NCBI RefSeq assembly: GCF_947503375.1
Contig: NZ_CANNDQ010000008.1
Location: 1 to 64,000 of the forward strand
From: an uncultured Psychroserpens sp.
Lineage (GTDB): Bacteria > Bacteroidota > Bacteroidia > Flavobacteriales > Flavobacteriaceae
Reading direction: 5' to 3'
Length of the DNA: 64,000 bases
In this document: positions 44,802-53,668 of the stretch, in pieces
How positions within the stretch are numbered: the first letter of the stretch is position 1
How the letters are laid out: the number at the start of each line of letters is the position of its first letter
Position numbers and translations under genes: made by a program
Notes under the pieces: generated by a model
What the model saw: only the letters and a program-made list of their open reading frames with translations
What the model was told of the DNA's origin: nothing
The model's database searches: none

Positions 44802-46487
44802 ATGAAATATATATTTTTAATCCTGTTTTTCCCTTTGTGTATTTATGCGCAAACACCTTACCCTCAAGATTACTTTAGAAGTCCATTAGATATTACTCTT
44901 ATCCTCTCTGGCACTTTTGCCGAATTAAGATCAAATCATTTTCATTCTGGATTAGACATTAAAACACAACAACGTACAGGCTTGAAAGTCTATACAGCAG
45001 CTGAGGGTTATGTGAGCAGGATTAAAATCTCTCATTATGGTTACGGTAAAGCACTTTACATCACTCATCCAAATGGTTATGTAAGTGTATATGCACATTT
45101 GAAAAAGTTTTCTCCCAAGATTGAACGCTATATCAAAGACTGTCAATATCAAAAAGAAAGCTATGAAGTTGAGGTGTTTCCAGCTCCAGAAGAATTGCCG
45201 ATTATTAGTGATGAGGTTGTAGGTTTTTCAGGAAATTCTGGTAGTTCAGGCGGTCCACATTTACACTTTGAAATAAGAGATAATGCCGAACGCCCAATAA
45301 ATCCTATGCTATTTGGCATAGAAATTAAAGACTCTAAACAACCAATGGTAACTGGCATATATGCTTATCCAAAAGACAGAAAGTCTCATGTTAACAACGT
45401 TAAGACTAGAAAAGAATTAAGGTTAATACCAAACAAGAATGGCGACTATTTTGTTGAACCTATCGAAGCCTTAGGAGATATTGGATTTGGTATTGTAAGT
45501 TACGATCAACAAGATTTGGCTTATAACAAAAATGGGGTAAGCAATATCCAAACCTTTTTTAATGGCAATAAGAATTTTGAAATGGATTTCAAGCGGTTCA
45601 GTTTTGATGAAACTAAACACTTGAATCGCTATATCGATTTTGAAATATATAAAACCAACAAATCACGTATACAAAAATTATTCGTTCAGCCTGGTAACAC
45701 ACTCAGTATGTTAAAAGATGTTTCTGATAACGGTTATATAAAAGTTGAAGATAGTACAGCTTCTGTTTATAAAATAAGGATTCAAGATTTCAAAGGAAAT
45801 GAGTCTTGGGTTAGCATTCCCATTACTGGAAAAAAAGCTAAAGAAGTACTAGAAAACTATGAAGTTTTACCTGCTTATTATGTACAGTCAAATGAACCAC
45901 TAAGACTTGAAGACAACAATGTTTCTGTTTTTTTTCCTGAAGATACTTTTTATGACGATTTTCATATCGATTTTTCTGTTAGAAGTGATACACTTAAACT
46001 TCATAGAGATATTATTCCCCTAATGAAAAACTACACTATTAACTACAACATTGAAAATTACTCTGAAGAAGATAAAAGCAAGCTTTTTATCGCCAAACTC
46101 TATGGGTATTATCAACGTCCAGGCTACATCAAAACTACGAGACAGGGCAATTTTCTAACAGCTAGAACCAAGTCACTTGGCACATTTACTTTAGCAACAG
46201 ATACAATTAATCCTATCATTAAGCCGTTAAATTTTCAAGACGGGAAATGGATGAGTAAATCCAAAACCTTGAAGGTTAAGATTGAAGATGATCTTTCTGG
46301 TATCGGAAATTACAGAGCTACAATAAATGGGAAATGGATTTTAATGGAGTATGATTACAAAAAAGACACCTTAACCTACGACTTTGATGATGATGTAATT
46401 TCAGATACTGAAAATAATTTGAAAGTAATTGTTATAGATAATATTGGAAATAGTTCTACATTTGAAGCAACGTTTTTTAGAAAATAA
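44802..46487 (+). CDS. M23 family metallopeptidase (LytM-like)
   Basis: 561 residues from the second of two close ATG codons (44796, 44802); the latter gives the better signal peptide MKYIFLILFFPLCIYAQ. The peptidase M23 domain (~28-165) has zinc ligands in NHFHSGLDI (His and Asp) and HLHFEI (second His). The ~400-residue C-terminal part is beta-rich, of unknown function, with Ig-like strands near the end. Likely a periplasmic or secreted cell-wall endopeptidase or an activator of one. A TonB receptor gene starts 12 bp after its stop. Confidence 0.92.
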   Translation: MKYIFLILFFPLCIYAQTPYPQDYFRSPLDITLILSGTFAELRSNHFHSGLDIKTQQRTGLKVYTAAEGYVSRIKISHYGYGKALYITHPNGYVSVYAHLKKFSPKIERYIKDCQYQKESYEVEVFPAPEELPIISDEVVGFSGNSGSSGGPHLHFEIRDNAERPINPMLFGIEIKDSKQPMVTGIYAYPKDRKSHVNNVKTRKELRLIPNKNGDYFVEPIEALGDIGFGIVSYDQQDLAYNKNGVSNIQTFFNGNKNFEMDFKRFSFDETKHLNRYIDFEIYKTNKSRIQKLFVQPGNTLSMLKDVSDNGYIKVEDSTASVYKIRIQDFKGNESWVSIPITGKKAKEVLENYEVLPAYYVQSNEPLRLEDNNVSVFFPEDTFYDDFHIDFSVRSDTLKLHRDIIPLMKNYTINYNIENYSEEDKSKLFIAKLYGYYQRPGYIKTTRQGNFLTARTKSLGTFTLATDTINPIIKPLNFQDGKWMSKSKTLKVKIEDDLSGIGNYRATINGKWILMEYDYKKDTLTYDFDDDVISDTENNLKVIVIDNIGNSSTFEATFFRK

Positions 46488-46499
46488 AAAAGAAGACTT

Positions 46500-48977
46500 T
46501 TGAAAATTCAGATTCAACTCCTATTTCTATTCCTATTATTACCGTTTATTGGTATTTCACAAACTGCAACTGTTAAAGGTGTTATTCTTGATGAAAACAA
46601 CTTACCGGTTTATAATGTAAGCATCAAAGCTGGTGATAGTGGAACCACTTCTAACGAAAATGGGTTCTACGAAATTAAAATTCCAGCAAATACAGATGTT
46701 ACCATTGTTTTAACTCACCTATCTCATAAACGTATTGAAGCCACATTCAACTTAAAAAATGGAGAAGAAATTGAGTTCAATCCTATTATGAAAGTAGAGA
46801 TCGAACAAATTGCTACCGTTATCATCAACAGCAATACAAAACAATCTGTAGAAGGTATTGTCTCAATTCCTCCTGCAGTTTTAAGAACAATTAAAGGTGC
46901 GCAACCTGGCGTTGAAAACATCTTAAAAACCTTACCTGGTGTTAATATATCGAACGAGTTAAGTACGCAATACTCTGTTCGTGGTGGTAATTTTGACGAA
47001 AATTTGGTTTACGTCAATGAAATTGAAGTGTACAGACCATTCCTAATCCGATCAGGCCAGCAAGAAGGGTTAAGTTTCGTGAATACAGATTTAGTTCAAA
47101 ATGTTGATTTTTCAGCAGGTGGATTTCAAGCAAAATTTGGAGATAAGTTATCATCAGTATTAGATATTACTTATAGAAACCCCATAGATTTTGGTGTACG
47201 TGCAGAAGCTAGCTTACTAGGTGGAAGTGTTGCCGTAGAAACCGTAAGTAAAGACTCTAAATTTTCAGGCATAATGGGTCTACGCTACAGAGACAATAGC
47301 CTTTTTATTAATTCTCTGGAGACTGAAACTAATGTTGTTCCCGTTTTTGCTGATGCTCAAACCTATTTGACATATAAGTTTTCAGATAAATTTCATTTGA
47401 ATTTCTTAGGAAATATATCACTCAATAAATATGATTTCGAGCCTCAAAATAGACAAACCAATTTTGGAACATTAGATGAGCCTGTTGCACTTTTAGTATT
47501 TTATGATGGGCAAGAAAAAGACCAATATTTTACTTCCTTTGGTGCGTTTAAAGCTAATTATTTTGCTTCAGATGATCTAACATTAAAGCTTATCGCTTCA
47601 GCCTATCATACAACAGAAGAAGAGTATTTTGATATTTTGGCACAATATAGATTAGGTGAGGTTAATAGTAATATTGGTGATGAAAACTTAGGAGAAGTTG
47701 AGTTTAGTGAAGGCATCGGTTCGCAGCTCACACATGCCAGGAACGATCTTGATGCTTTAATCTTTAATATAGAGCACAGAGGCGATTATAAAATTGATGA
47801 AGAAAGTACGATAGAGTGGTCTGTAAAATATACGCATGAAGACATTAGAGATCGTTTGGTTGAATGGGAAGTTATAGATAGTGCTGGATTTTCAGTTCGT
47901 CCTCCAATCTTCGATACACCAAACAATCAGCCTTATGAGCCCTTTGAAGGTCCATTGGTCGCTTTTGAAAATGTTAGAGCTACCAACGAAGTACAAATCG
48001 ATAGATTGCAAGCTTATGCGCAATGGAGCAAACGATCAACAATTGGCAACCATGACGTGTTTTACAATGCAGGTGTAAGAATTCATAATTGGACTGTAAA
48101 TAGTGAAGTGCCAAATCAGAATGGAGTAACCAACGCAACACAAACTGTTTTTAGCCCAAGAGCACAATTTGCTATAAAACCAGACTGGGAGAAAGATATG
48201 CTCTTTAGAATTGCTGGAGGCTTATATTATCAACCACCTTTTTATAGAGAGCTAAGAGATTCTTCTGGTGTTGTACAACCAGATGTAAAAGCTCAAAAGT
48301 CGTTTCATATTGTAATTGGTAATGAGTATAGTTTTGAAATGTGGAAACGACCATTTAAGTTAGTTACTGAAGCTTATTATAAGAATTTAACCGACGTTAA
48401 CCCATATACTTTAGAAAATGTACGTATTAGATACAGAGCGCGCAACAACGCAACAGCTTATGCATATGGGTTAGATTTACGACTTAACGGAGCGTTTATT
48501 CCTGGTACAGAAAGCTGGTTTAGTTTTGGTTATTTGAAAACTGAAGAAAACATTGATGATAGAGGTTTTATCGCTAGACCTACAGATCAGCGACTGAAGT
48601 TTGGTGCATTATTTCAGGATTACATGCGTGCCATACCAGACTTGAAAATGTACTTGAATTTAGTTTATAATACAGGTGTACCTGGTGGCTCGCCTAGTTA
48701 TGCAGATCCTTATGACTTTCAAAATAGATTACCTGATTATAAGCGCGCAGATGTAGGTATTTCTTATATCCTAGTTAATCCAGAGAAGACCTATAACTCT
48801 ACTTGGAAGCGTCATTTTAAAGAATTAAGCATTGGTTTTGAGATATTCAATATATTTGATGCTCAGAACTCTATAACCAATACTTGGGTAAGAGATGTAT
48901 ATAGTAAACGACAATTTGCTATCCCAAACTTTTTGACACCTCGTGTATTCAATGTAAGGTTAAGTACAAGGTTTTAA
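46500..48977 (+). CDS. TonB-dependent receptor with CarboxypepD_reg-like N-terminus
   Basis: 825 residues starting with TTG (46500), chosen because MKIQIQLLFLFLLLPFIGISQ directly follows as a signal peptide. CarboxypepD_reg-like domain (~22-108, ATVKGVILDENNLPVYNVSI), plug (~110-230, AQPGVENILKTLPGVNISNE, SVRGGNFDENLVYVN), then a 22-strand barrel ending in RVFNVRLSTRF with the C-terminal Phe. Substrate unknown. It is in a tandem pair with the M23 peptidase. No SusD partner lies next door, which argues against a polysaccharide-utilisation locus. Confidence 0.93.
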   Translation: MKIQIQLLFLFLLLPFIGISQTATVKGVILDENNLPVYNVSIKAGDSGTTSNENGFYEIKIPANTDVTIVLTHLSHKRIEATFNLKNGEEIEFNPIMKVEIEQIATVIINSNTKQSVEGIVSIPPAVLRTIKGAQPGVENILKTLPGVNISNELSTQYSVRGGNFDENLVYVNEIEVYRPFLIRSGQQEGLSFVNTDLVQNVDFSAGGFQAKFGDKLSSVLDITYRNPIDFGVRAEASLLGGSVAVETVSKDSKFSGIMGLRYRDNSLFINSLETETNVVPVFADAQTYLTYKFSDKFHLNFLGNISLNKYDFEPQNRQTNFGTLDEPVALLVFYDGQEKDQYFTSFGAFKANYFASDDLTLKLIASAYHTTEEEYFDILAQYRLGEVNSNIGDENLGEVEFSEGIGSQLTHARNDLDALIFNIEHRGDYKIDEESTIEWSVKYTHEDIRDRLVEWEVIDSAGFSVRPPIFDTPNNQPYEPFEGPLVAFENVRATNEVQIDRLQAYAQWSKRSTIGNHDVFYNAGVRIHNWTVNSEVPNQNGVTNATQTVFSPRAQFAIKPDWEKDMLFRIAGGLYYQPPFYRELRDSSGVVQPDVKAQKSFHIVIGNEYSFEMWKRPFKLVTEAYYKNLTDVNPYTLENVRIRYRARNNATAYAYGLDLRLNGAFIPGTESWFSFGYLKTEENIDDRGFIARPTDQRLKFGALFQDYMRAIPDLKMYLNLVYNTGVPGGSPSYADPYDFQNRLPDYKRADVGISYILVNPEKTYNSTWKRHFKELSIGFEIFNIFDAQNSITNTWVRDVYSKRQFAIPNFLTPRVFNVRLSTRF

Positions 48978-49008
48978 TACGCTTTATCATATCGTAACGC
49001 CATAGTTT

Positions 49009-50154
49009 TTAAGCTTTTATAAATTCTTTCAACACAGCAATAACGTAATCTACCTCTTCTTTTGTATTATAACTACTAAAAGAAAAGCGTACCGAAGGTC
49101 GCTGCAAATATTCATCATCTAGAATTTCGGTAAGCACGTGCGAATTTTGCGAACTTCCGCTTTGACAAGCACTGCCTTTAGAACAAGCAATTCCTTTTAA
49201 ATCCAGTTGAAACTGCAACATCTGTGCCTTTTCTGGAGCGATAGGCAAACAAACGTTGACCAATGTATAAGTGCTTTTTTCAATACTTTCTGATTGTCCA
49301 TTAAATTGTATCTCATCAGAAATAGTTTTTAATTGTTGAATAAAATATGCCTTTAAATTCTCAATATAACTACGCTCTGAATCAAGGTTTTGATAGGATA
49401 ATCGCAATGCTTCATTTAAACCTACAATATTATGAATGGCTTCAGTACCAGCTCTTAAGCCACGTTCCTGCTCGCCTCCAAATATTGAAGCTCTTAGTCC
49501 GCTATTCTTTCTTACATAAGCAAAACCTACACCTTTTGGCCCATGAAATTTATGTGCGCTAGCAGCAATAAAATCTATAGGAATTGCTGATAAATCTAAC
49601 TTATAATGACCTACAGACTGAACAGTGTCACTATGAAATAAAGCATCATGAGTTTTACAAAGGCTTGCAACTTTAACAATATCAAGTTTGTTTCCAATTT
49701 CATTATTGATATGCATTAAACTGACGAGCTGTTTTTTGTTTGAGGATAATAATTGCTCTAAATGCGCTATGTTAATATCACCTTTATGATCAACATTTAC
49801 ATACTTCACCGAAACATTATATTCTATTACCAATTCATCGATTAAATGAAGAATGGCATGGTGTTCAATCTTAGAGGTAATCACCTCCTCAACCTTAAGA
49901 TCTTTAACTGCGCTTCTAATTACCAAATTATCAGCTTCAGTACCACCAGATGTAAAAATAATTTCAGAAGAAGTAACATTAAAAAATGAAGCAATCTCTT
50001 TTCTAGAAGCTTCTATTAACGATTTAGATTGTCTTCCATAAGCATGTGTAGATGAAGGGTTTCCGTAATTTAATTTCATTACTTCTGCCATACGATCAAT
50101 AACCTCATTTCGTATTTGAGTTGTAGCAGCATTATCAAAATAAACTGAATTCAT
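49009..50154 (-). CDS. Cysteine desulfurase (NifS/IscS-like)
   Basis: 381 residues from the ATG at 50154 (MNSVYFDNAATTQ); a second ATG at 50160 adds two residues. PLP enzyme that removes sulfur from cysteine to a persulfide for Fe-S clusters or thiolation. PLP Lys202 (ASAHKFHGPKG), TSGGTEADNLVI and the active-site Cys330 in GSACQSGSSQ are visible. The active loop resembles group I NifS/IscS. No iscU or thiI gene is adjacent. Cytoplasmic. It converges with the TonB receptor gene (31 bp gap). Confidence 0.94.
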   Translation of the reverse strand: MNSVYFDNAATTQIRNEVIDRMAEVMKLNYGNPSSTHAYGRQSKSLIEASRKEIASFFNVTSSEIIFTSGGTEADNLVIRSAVKDLKVEEVITSKIEHHAILHLIDELVIEYNVSVKYVNVDHKGDINIAHLEQLLSSNKKQLVSLMHINNEIGNKLDIVKVASLCKTHDALFHSDTVQSVGHYKLDLSAIPIDFIAASAHKFHGPKGVGFAYVRKNSGLRASIFGGEQERGLRAGTEAIHNIVGLNEALRLSYQNLDSERSYIENLKAYFIQQLKTISDEIQFNGQSESIEKSTYTLVNVCLPIAPEKAQMLQFQLDLKGIACSKGSACQSGSSQNSHVLTEILDDEYLQRPSVRFSFSSYNTKEEVDYVIAVLKEFIKA

Positions 50155-50291
50155 AACCATTAACTAATTATGCAAAGATGCAACATTCTTATTGCAAATA
50201 AAACCACTATAGACGACAATTAAAATTATTTGTTAATAGCAACGTTATAAATTTACAAATCTCTATTTTTGTTTCTTTAATGAATTACAAC

Positions 50292-51251
50292 ATGCGAAAA
50301 TTACTTTCTATTTTATTTTTAGGCGTTTTATTTCACACCTGTGATGATGGTGATGTCTTTGAAGTTGAATTGGATTTCCCTGATACATTTGAACATTGTG
50401 GTAATCTTGTTTTCTTTAAAGAAAATATAAGTCCAGCCGAAACGCTTTCTATAAAACTTGATGGTAGAGATATTGAAGATTTTTTGGCAGTAAACGCTGA
50501 TGGTTTTTACGAAGAAACAATAAACTTCAATAACAGTACAAATATTTTCAATTATAGAACCTATAATTCAATTCCTGAAGTAGATATTTTTTGTAATGAT
50601 ATTCCACCTGCTAACCTTGAAATCACAGGTAATTCGTTTAGCACAACGGGAAGCCTTTTGATTCAAACGGTTTTAATAGAAGATGATGAAGATGGGATTC
50701 CTGCTGAGTTAGAAGACGAAAACCTAGATGGTGATAACGACCCTTCCACTAATCCAACAGATACAGATCAAGACTCTATTCCTAATTATTTAGATGCTGA
50801 TGATGATGGAGATAATGTGTTAACCATAAACGAATTGGACACAGAAAACCTCGATGGTGACAACAACCCATTAACAAACCCAAAGAATACAGACGCAAAT
50901 AGCCCAATGAATCCTGATAATATTCCTGACTATTTAGATAAAGACGATGATGGTGATGGTGTTGACACTCGTGATGAAGAAAATATTACACCAGATGATA
51001 ATAATCCAGCTACTGATTCAACTAATGGGATTATTGCTGATTACCTAAACCCAGAAGTTAGCACAACAGTAGTTGAAACCGAATACAGGCAACACATCAT
51101 AAAGCAAATCTATACAATAACGATAACGGTATTTAATTTACAGCTTCCAAATTTGACTCAAGAAGTACTAAATTTTGGAACATTAGTAGATAGTGAAGGT
51201 GACGATATTACTGTAAATGAACGAGTTGGAGAAACTGTATTTGTTGATTAA
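50292..51251 (+). CDS. Asp-rich lipoprotein with thrombospondin-3-like calcium motifs
   Basis: 319 residues from the ATG at 50292 (MRKLLSILFLGVLFHTC, lipobox Cys17); an earlier ATG at 50280 is possible. Acidic residues follow the Cys (DDGDVFEVELD), as in surface-exported lipoproteins. Residues ~125-250 carry repeated Asp-rich loops (DEDGIPAELEDENLDGDNDP, DTDQDSIPNYLDADDDGDN, IPDYLDKDDDGDGVDTRDEE) resembling calcium-binding thrombospondin type 3 repeats. TATTTTTG at 50264 may be a -7 box. It converges with and overlaps the Smr gene by 4 bp. Function unknown. Confidence 0.82.
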   Translation: MRKLLSILFLGVLFHTCDDGDVFEVELDFPDTFEHCGNLVFFKENISPAETLSIKLDGRDIEDFLAVNADGFYEETINFNNSTNIFNYRTYNSIPEVDIFCNDIPPANLEITGNSFSTTGSLLIQTVLIEDDEDGIPAELEDENLDGDNDPSTNPTDTDQDSIPNYLDADDDGDNVLTINELDTENLDGDNNPLTNPKNTDANSPMNPDNIPDYLDKDDDGDGVDTRDEENITPDDNNPATDSTNGIIADYLNPEVSTTVVETEYRQHIIKQIYTITITVFNLQLPNLTQEVLNFGTLVDSEGDDITVNERVGETVFVD

Positions 51252-51796
51252 AGTTTTAGGTTTTGATAAATATAAACTTCGGTTGCGCCATTGCCATACT
51301 TTTGTAGGTCTGCGTCATAAAATTTGATGTTATCATAACGTCTAAACAGCGTATCTAACTCCATCTTTAGTACACCCTCTCCTACACCGTGAATAAACAC
51401 AACTTTTCTAATACGCTTACGTATAGCAAACTCTAACTGCTGTTTAGCGACGTCCAATTGTAAGGTCAGCATATCGTAATTGGTCATTTGCCTCTCGTTG
51501 CTCGTTAATTTATGAATGTGCAAATCTACCTCCATAGCTGGAAGATATCGAGCTTTAGGCTTGACTTTAATAGATTTCTTTTTTATAGAAAATTCTTTTT
51601 GCTTAATCACTTCAATTATTTCATTTGTTGAAATACCATTAGAAAACGATTCGGTTTTAATAAGTTCGTTAGGTGAGAATTCAAGAATAAAACCATCAGA
51701 AGTTTCAACACAAACGATTGTATTATCTATCTGAACCACAACACCTGAAATGGCTTCATCTATCACAGAAACTTTATCGCCAATATTGAATTTCAT
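51248..51796 (-). CDS. Small Smr-domain protein (DUF2027/MutS2-like C-terminus)
   Basis: 182 residues from the ATG at 51796; a TTG at 51799 is less likely. N-terminal DUF2027-like beta domain (~1-75, FNIGDKVSVIDEAISGVVVQ) and a C-terminal Smr domain (~95-182) with EVDLHIHKL and VFIHGVGEGVLKMEL, the DLH and HGxG motifs of Smr nucleases. The free Smr domain can nick DNA or cleave RNA in other organisms; here function is inferred. Its start and the stop of the upstream 67-residue gene share one base, implying coupled translation. Confidence 0.9.
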   Translation of the reverse strand: MKFNIGDKVSVIDEAISGVVVQIDNTIVCVETSDGFILEFSPNELIKTESFSNGISTNEIIEVIKQKEFSIKKKSIKVKPKARYLPAMEVDLHIHKLTSNERQMTNYDMLTLQLDVAKQQLEFAIRKRIRKVVFIHGVGEGVLKMELDTLFRRYDNIKFYDADLQKYGNGATEVYIYQNLKL

Positions 51797-51999
51797 CAAG
51801 GCTTATTATTTGAAGTTTGATCCTCTTCTTGAATATCTTTCTTGCTAGGAATAGTTCTTGATACTCTATAAATTCCCAGCATTAAAATCATAATACCACC
51901 AATAAGTATAAATTGGTTTTGATTTTCTCCAGCTTTAGCATAAATAGCCACAATTGCGCCTACTAATATTAAGATATAATTTATGGTTCTGGACATCAT
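51796..51999 (-). CDS. Small two-helix membrane protein
   Basis: 67 residues with two hydrophobic helices (INYILILVGAIVAIYAKAG, FILIGGIMILMLGIYRVSR) and a charged C-terminal tail (SKKDIQEEDQTSNNKP). Two ATG codons (51999, 51996) could start it. Inner membrane. It is translationally coupled to the Smr gene. Function unknown. Confidence 0.7.
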   Translation of the reverse strand: MMSRTINYILILVGAIVAIYAKAGENQNQFILIGGIMILMLGIYRVSRTIPSKKDIQEEDQTSNNKP

Positions 52000-52231
52000 C
52001 TTTGATTTAAATTATTAGTACAAATTTACCCAAATTATATTATTATCACTAAAAACCAATGTGCCATTCATCAAATTAACCAGCTATTTGATTACTAACC
52101 AAACTGTAAGTTTTTTAGTTTGTGCTTTCAGAGAAAACCATATTATTTTTCAAAAAACTAGATTAAAAATAAATGTATAATACACGCAAAACATTTTAAG
52201 TTTATTATTTTTGCTAGCAATATTAAAAATT

Positions 52232-52513
52232 ATGGCTCCACTAGAAGAATACATGTTGCCTTGTTTAAACAAAAAGCTTTTTGGGCTTGAATGTATGGGT
52301 TGTGGAATACAACGTTCTATAGCGCTCATATTACAAGGCGATTTTGTAGCAGCATTTCATATGTATCCAGCAATATACACCTTAATCTTACTTATAGGCT
52401 TTGCCTTATTAAATTCATTTAAAAATTATAAGTTTGCGAGTAAAATAATTATTACTTTGGCAATTATTAATGTTATAATCATTGTAGGAAACTTTATATT
52501 AAAACACTTTTAA
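52232..52513 (+). CDS. DUF2752 membrane protein (first copy)
   Basis: 93 residues from the ATG at 52232; the frame is open from 52211 with a TTG. The DUF2752 core is visible: LFGLECMGCGIQRSIALILQ followed by GDFVAAFHMYPAIYTLILL, with two to three membrane helices. The Cys-Gly-x-Gly-Cys-like motif (CMGCGIQR) is shared with a second DUF2752 gene at 53215. It is the first of four small membrane protein genes on this strand. Function is unknown. Confidence 0.85.
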   Translation: MAPLEEYMLPCLNKKLFGLECMGCGIQRSIALILQGDFVAAFHMYPAIYTLILLIGFALLNSFKNYKFASKIIITLAIINVIIIVGNFILKHF

Positions 52514-52527
52514 TCAACAACTATATT

Positions 52528-52860
52528 ATGGAAAAACAACAATTACCTAATTCGACCCTTATTTTAGTATTTGGAATTTTATCAATCGTTACCTGCTGTT
52601 GCTATGGCGTTATTGGTTTAATTCTTGGTATCATCGCTTTTGTATTAGCTAAAAAAGCAACTGCTTTATATTTAGAAAACCCAGAATTATATAAAGGTTA
52701 CCAGAATGTGAAAACCGGTAAAATCTTAGCTATCATTGGTATTATTTTAAGTGTTTTATCGCTTGCATACTACATATGGATTATTGCATACTTTGGTATT
52801 GAAGGCCTACAAGACCAACAAATGATCGAAGAGAGAATGAGAGAAATGATGGGGCAATAA
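52528..52860 (+). CDS. CCC-motif membrane protein
   Basis: 110 residues with two membrane helices (~12-40 and ~68-92). The name-giving motif is TCCCYGVIGLILGIIAFVLA; it belongs to the small CCC-motif family common in Bacteroidota, related in layout to DUF4190/TM2-like proteins. A charged C-terminal tail (MIEERMREMMGQ) follows. It starts 14 bp after the first DUF2752 gene, and a strong terminator at 52884 ends the pair. Function unknown. Confidence 0.85.
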   Translation: MEKQQLPNSTLILVFGILSIVTCCCYGVIGLILGIIAFVLAKKATALYLENPELYKGYQNVKTGKILAIIGIILSVLSLAYYIWIIAYFGIEGLQDQQMIEERMREMMGQ

Positions 52861-52883
52861 TTATTTAGAATATAATAAATAAT

Positions 52884-52914
52884 AAAGAGCGGCAAATTAT
52901 TGCCGCTCTTTTTA
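52884..52914 (+). terminator. Intrinsic terminator after the CCC-motif gene
   Basis: AAAGAGCGGCAA pairs perfectly with TTGCCGCTCTTT around ATTA and is followed by T5. It splits the four-gene membrane cluster into two transcription units. Confidence 0.92.
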
Positions 52915-52952
52915 TTATTTTTGAACAATATAACCAATCAAAACCCAAAATA

Positions 52953-53228
52953 ATGGAAAACAAACCACAAAGACCTAATAGTTATTTGGCACTTGCAATT
53001 ATCAGTACTATTTTATGCTGCCTACCCTTTGGAATCGTAAGTATTATTTATGCAACAAAGGTTAATAGCTTATTTGAAGATGGGAAATATGATGAAGCTG
53101 AAAAAGCATCTAAAAATGCTAAAACTTGGGGATTAGTATCCATAGGAGTCGCCGTTGTAGGATGGATTCTCTATCTATTAATTTTTGGAGTTGCGTTTCT
53201 TGGAGCTTTAGGAAGTGGCAGTTACTAA
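52953..53228 (+). CDS. CD225/dispanin family membrane protein
   Basis: 91 residues. Two membrane helices (~12-32 YLALAIISTILCCLPFGIVS and ~62-84) separated by a short loop rich in Lys, Ala and Glu (EDGKYDEAEKASKNAKTWG). ILCCLPFGIVSIIYATKVNS is the CD225 signature also found in eukaryotic IFITM proteins; the first helix is amphipathic-like. Bacterial members are of unknown function. The last 14 bp overlap the next DUF2752 gene. Confidence 0.9.
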   Translation: MENKPQRPNSYLALAIISTILCCLPFGIVSIIYATKVNSLFEDGKYDEAEKASKNAKTWGLVSIGVAVVGWILYLLIFGVAFLGALGSGSY

Positions 53229-53622
53229 AACAAAAATTCTTATACCAATTATAGTGATCGTATTTTTCGGAATACTATCACTATATTTTTTTTGGGACCC
53301 ATCTACATATCGTTTTTTTCCAAAATGTCCTTTTTACACTTACACAGGGATTTATTGTGCAGGTTGTGGAAGTCAAAGAGCAATCCATCAAATCATAAAC
53401 GGAAATATAATAGCAGGTTTAAGACATAACTATTTGCTTCTTCTACTATTTGCCGTATTAGCTTACAAAGCAATTCTTTTCATTTTACTGAAGGTTTACA
53501 ATAAGTCTATACCTAATTTATTACACAAGCCTATAACTACTAAAATAATACTTGTACTGGTACTTTTATTTTGGCTATTTAGAAATATAAGGTTTTATCC
53601 GTTTACAGAATTAGCGCCATAA
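53215..53622 (+). CDS. DUF2752 membrane protein (second copy)
   Basis: 135 residues, starting with GTG at 53215, which overlaps the dispanin gene by 14 bp; coupled translation is likely. Core motif: FFPKCPFYTYTGIYCAGCGS followed by QRAIHQIINGNIIAG, with helices at ~8-26, ~75-95 and ~115-125. CAGCGSQR matches the CMGCGIQR of the first copy. The gene is followed by a hairpin at 53621. Function unknown. Confidence 0.83.
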   Translation: MAVTKTKILIPIIVIVFFGILSLYFFWDPSTYRFFPKCPFYTYTGIYCAGCGSQRAIHQIINGNIIAGLRHNYLLLLLFAVLAYKAILFILLKVYNKSIPNLLHKPITTKIILVLVLLFWLFRNIRFYPFTELAP

Positions 53623-53650
53623 AAAAGCAGCTAGTCACAGCCGCTTTTTT
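53621..53650. terminator. Bidirectional terminator
   Basis: AAAAAGC-A-GCT and AGC-C-GCTTTTT pair with one internal mismatch, between convergent stops at 53622 and 53669, with A and T runs on the two sides. Confidence 0.82.
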
Positions 53651-53668
53651 GTGTAATGTAAATAAATT

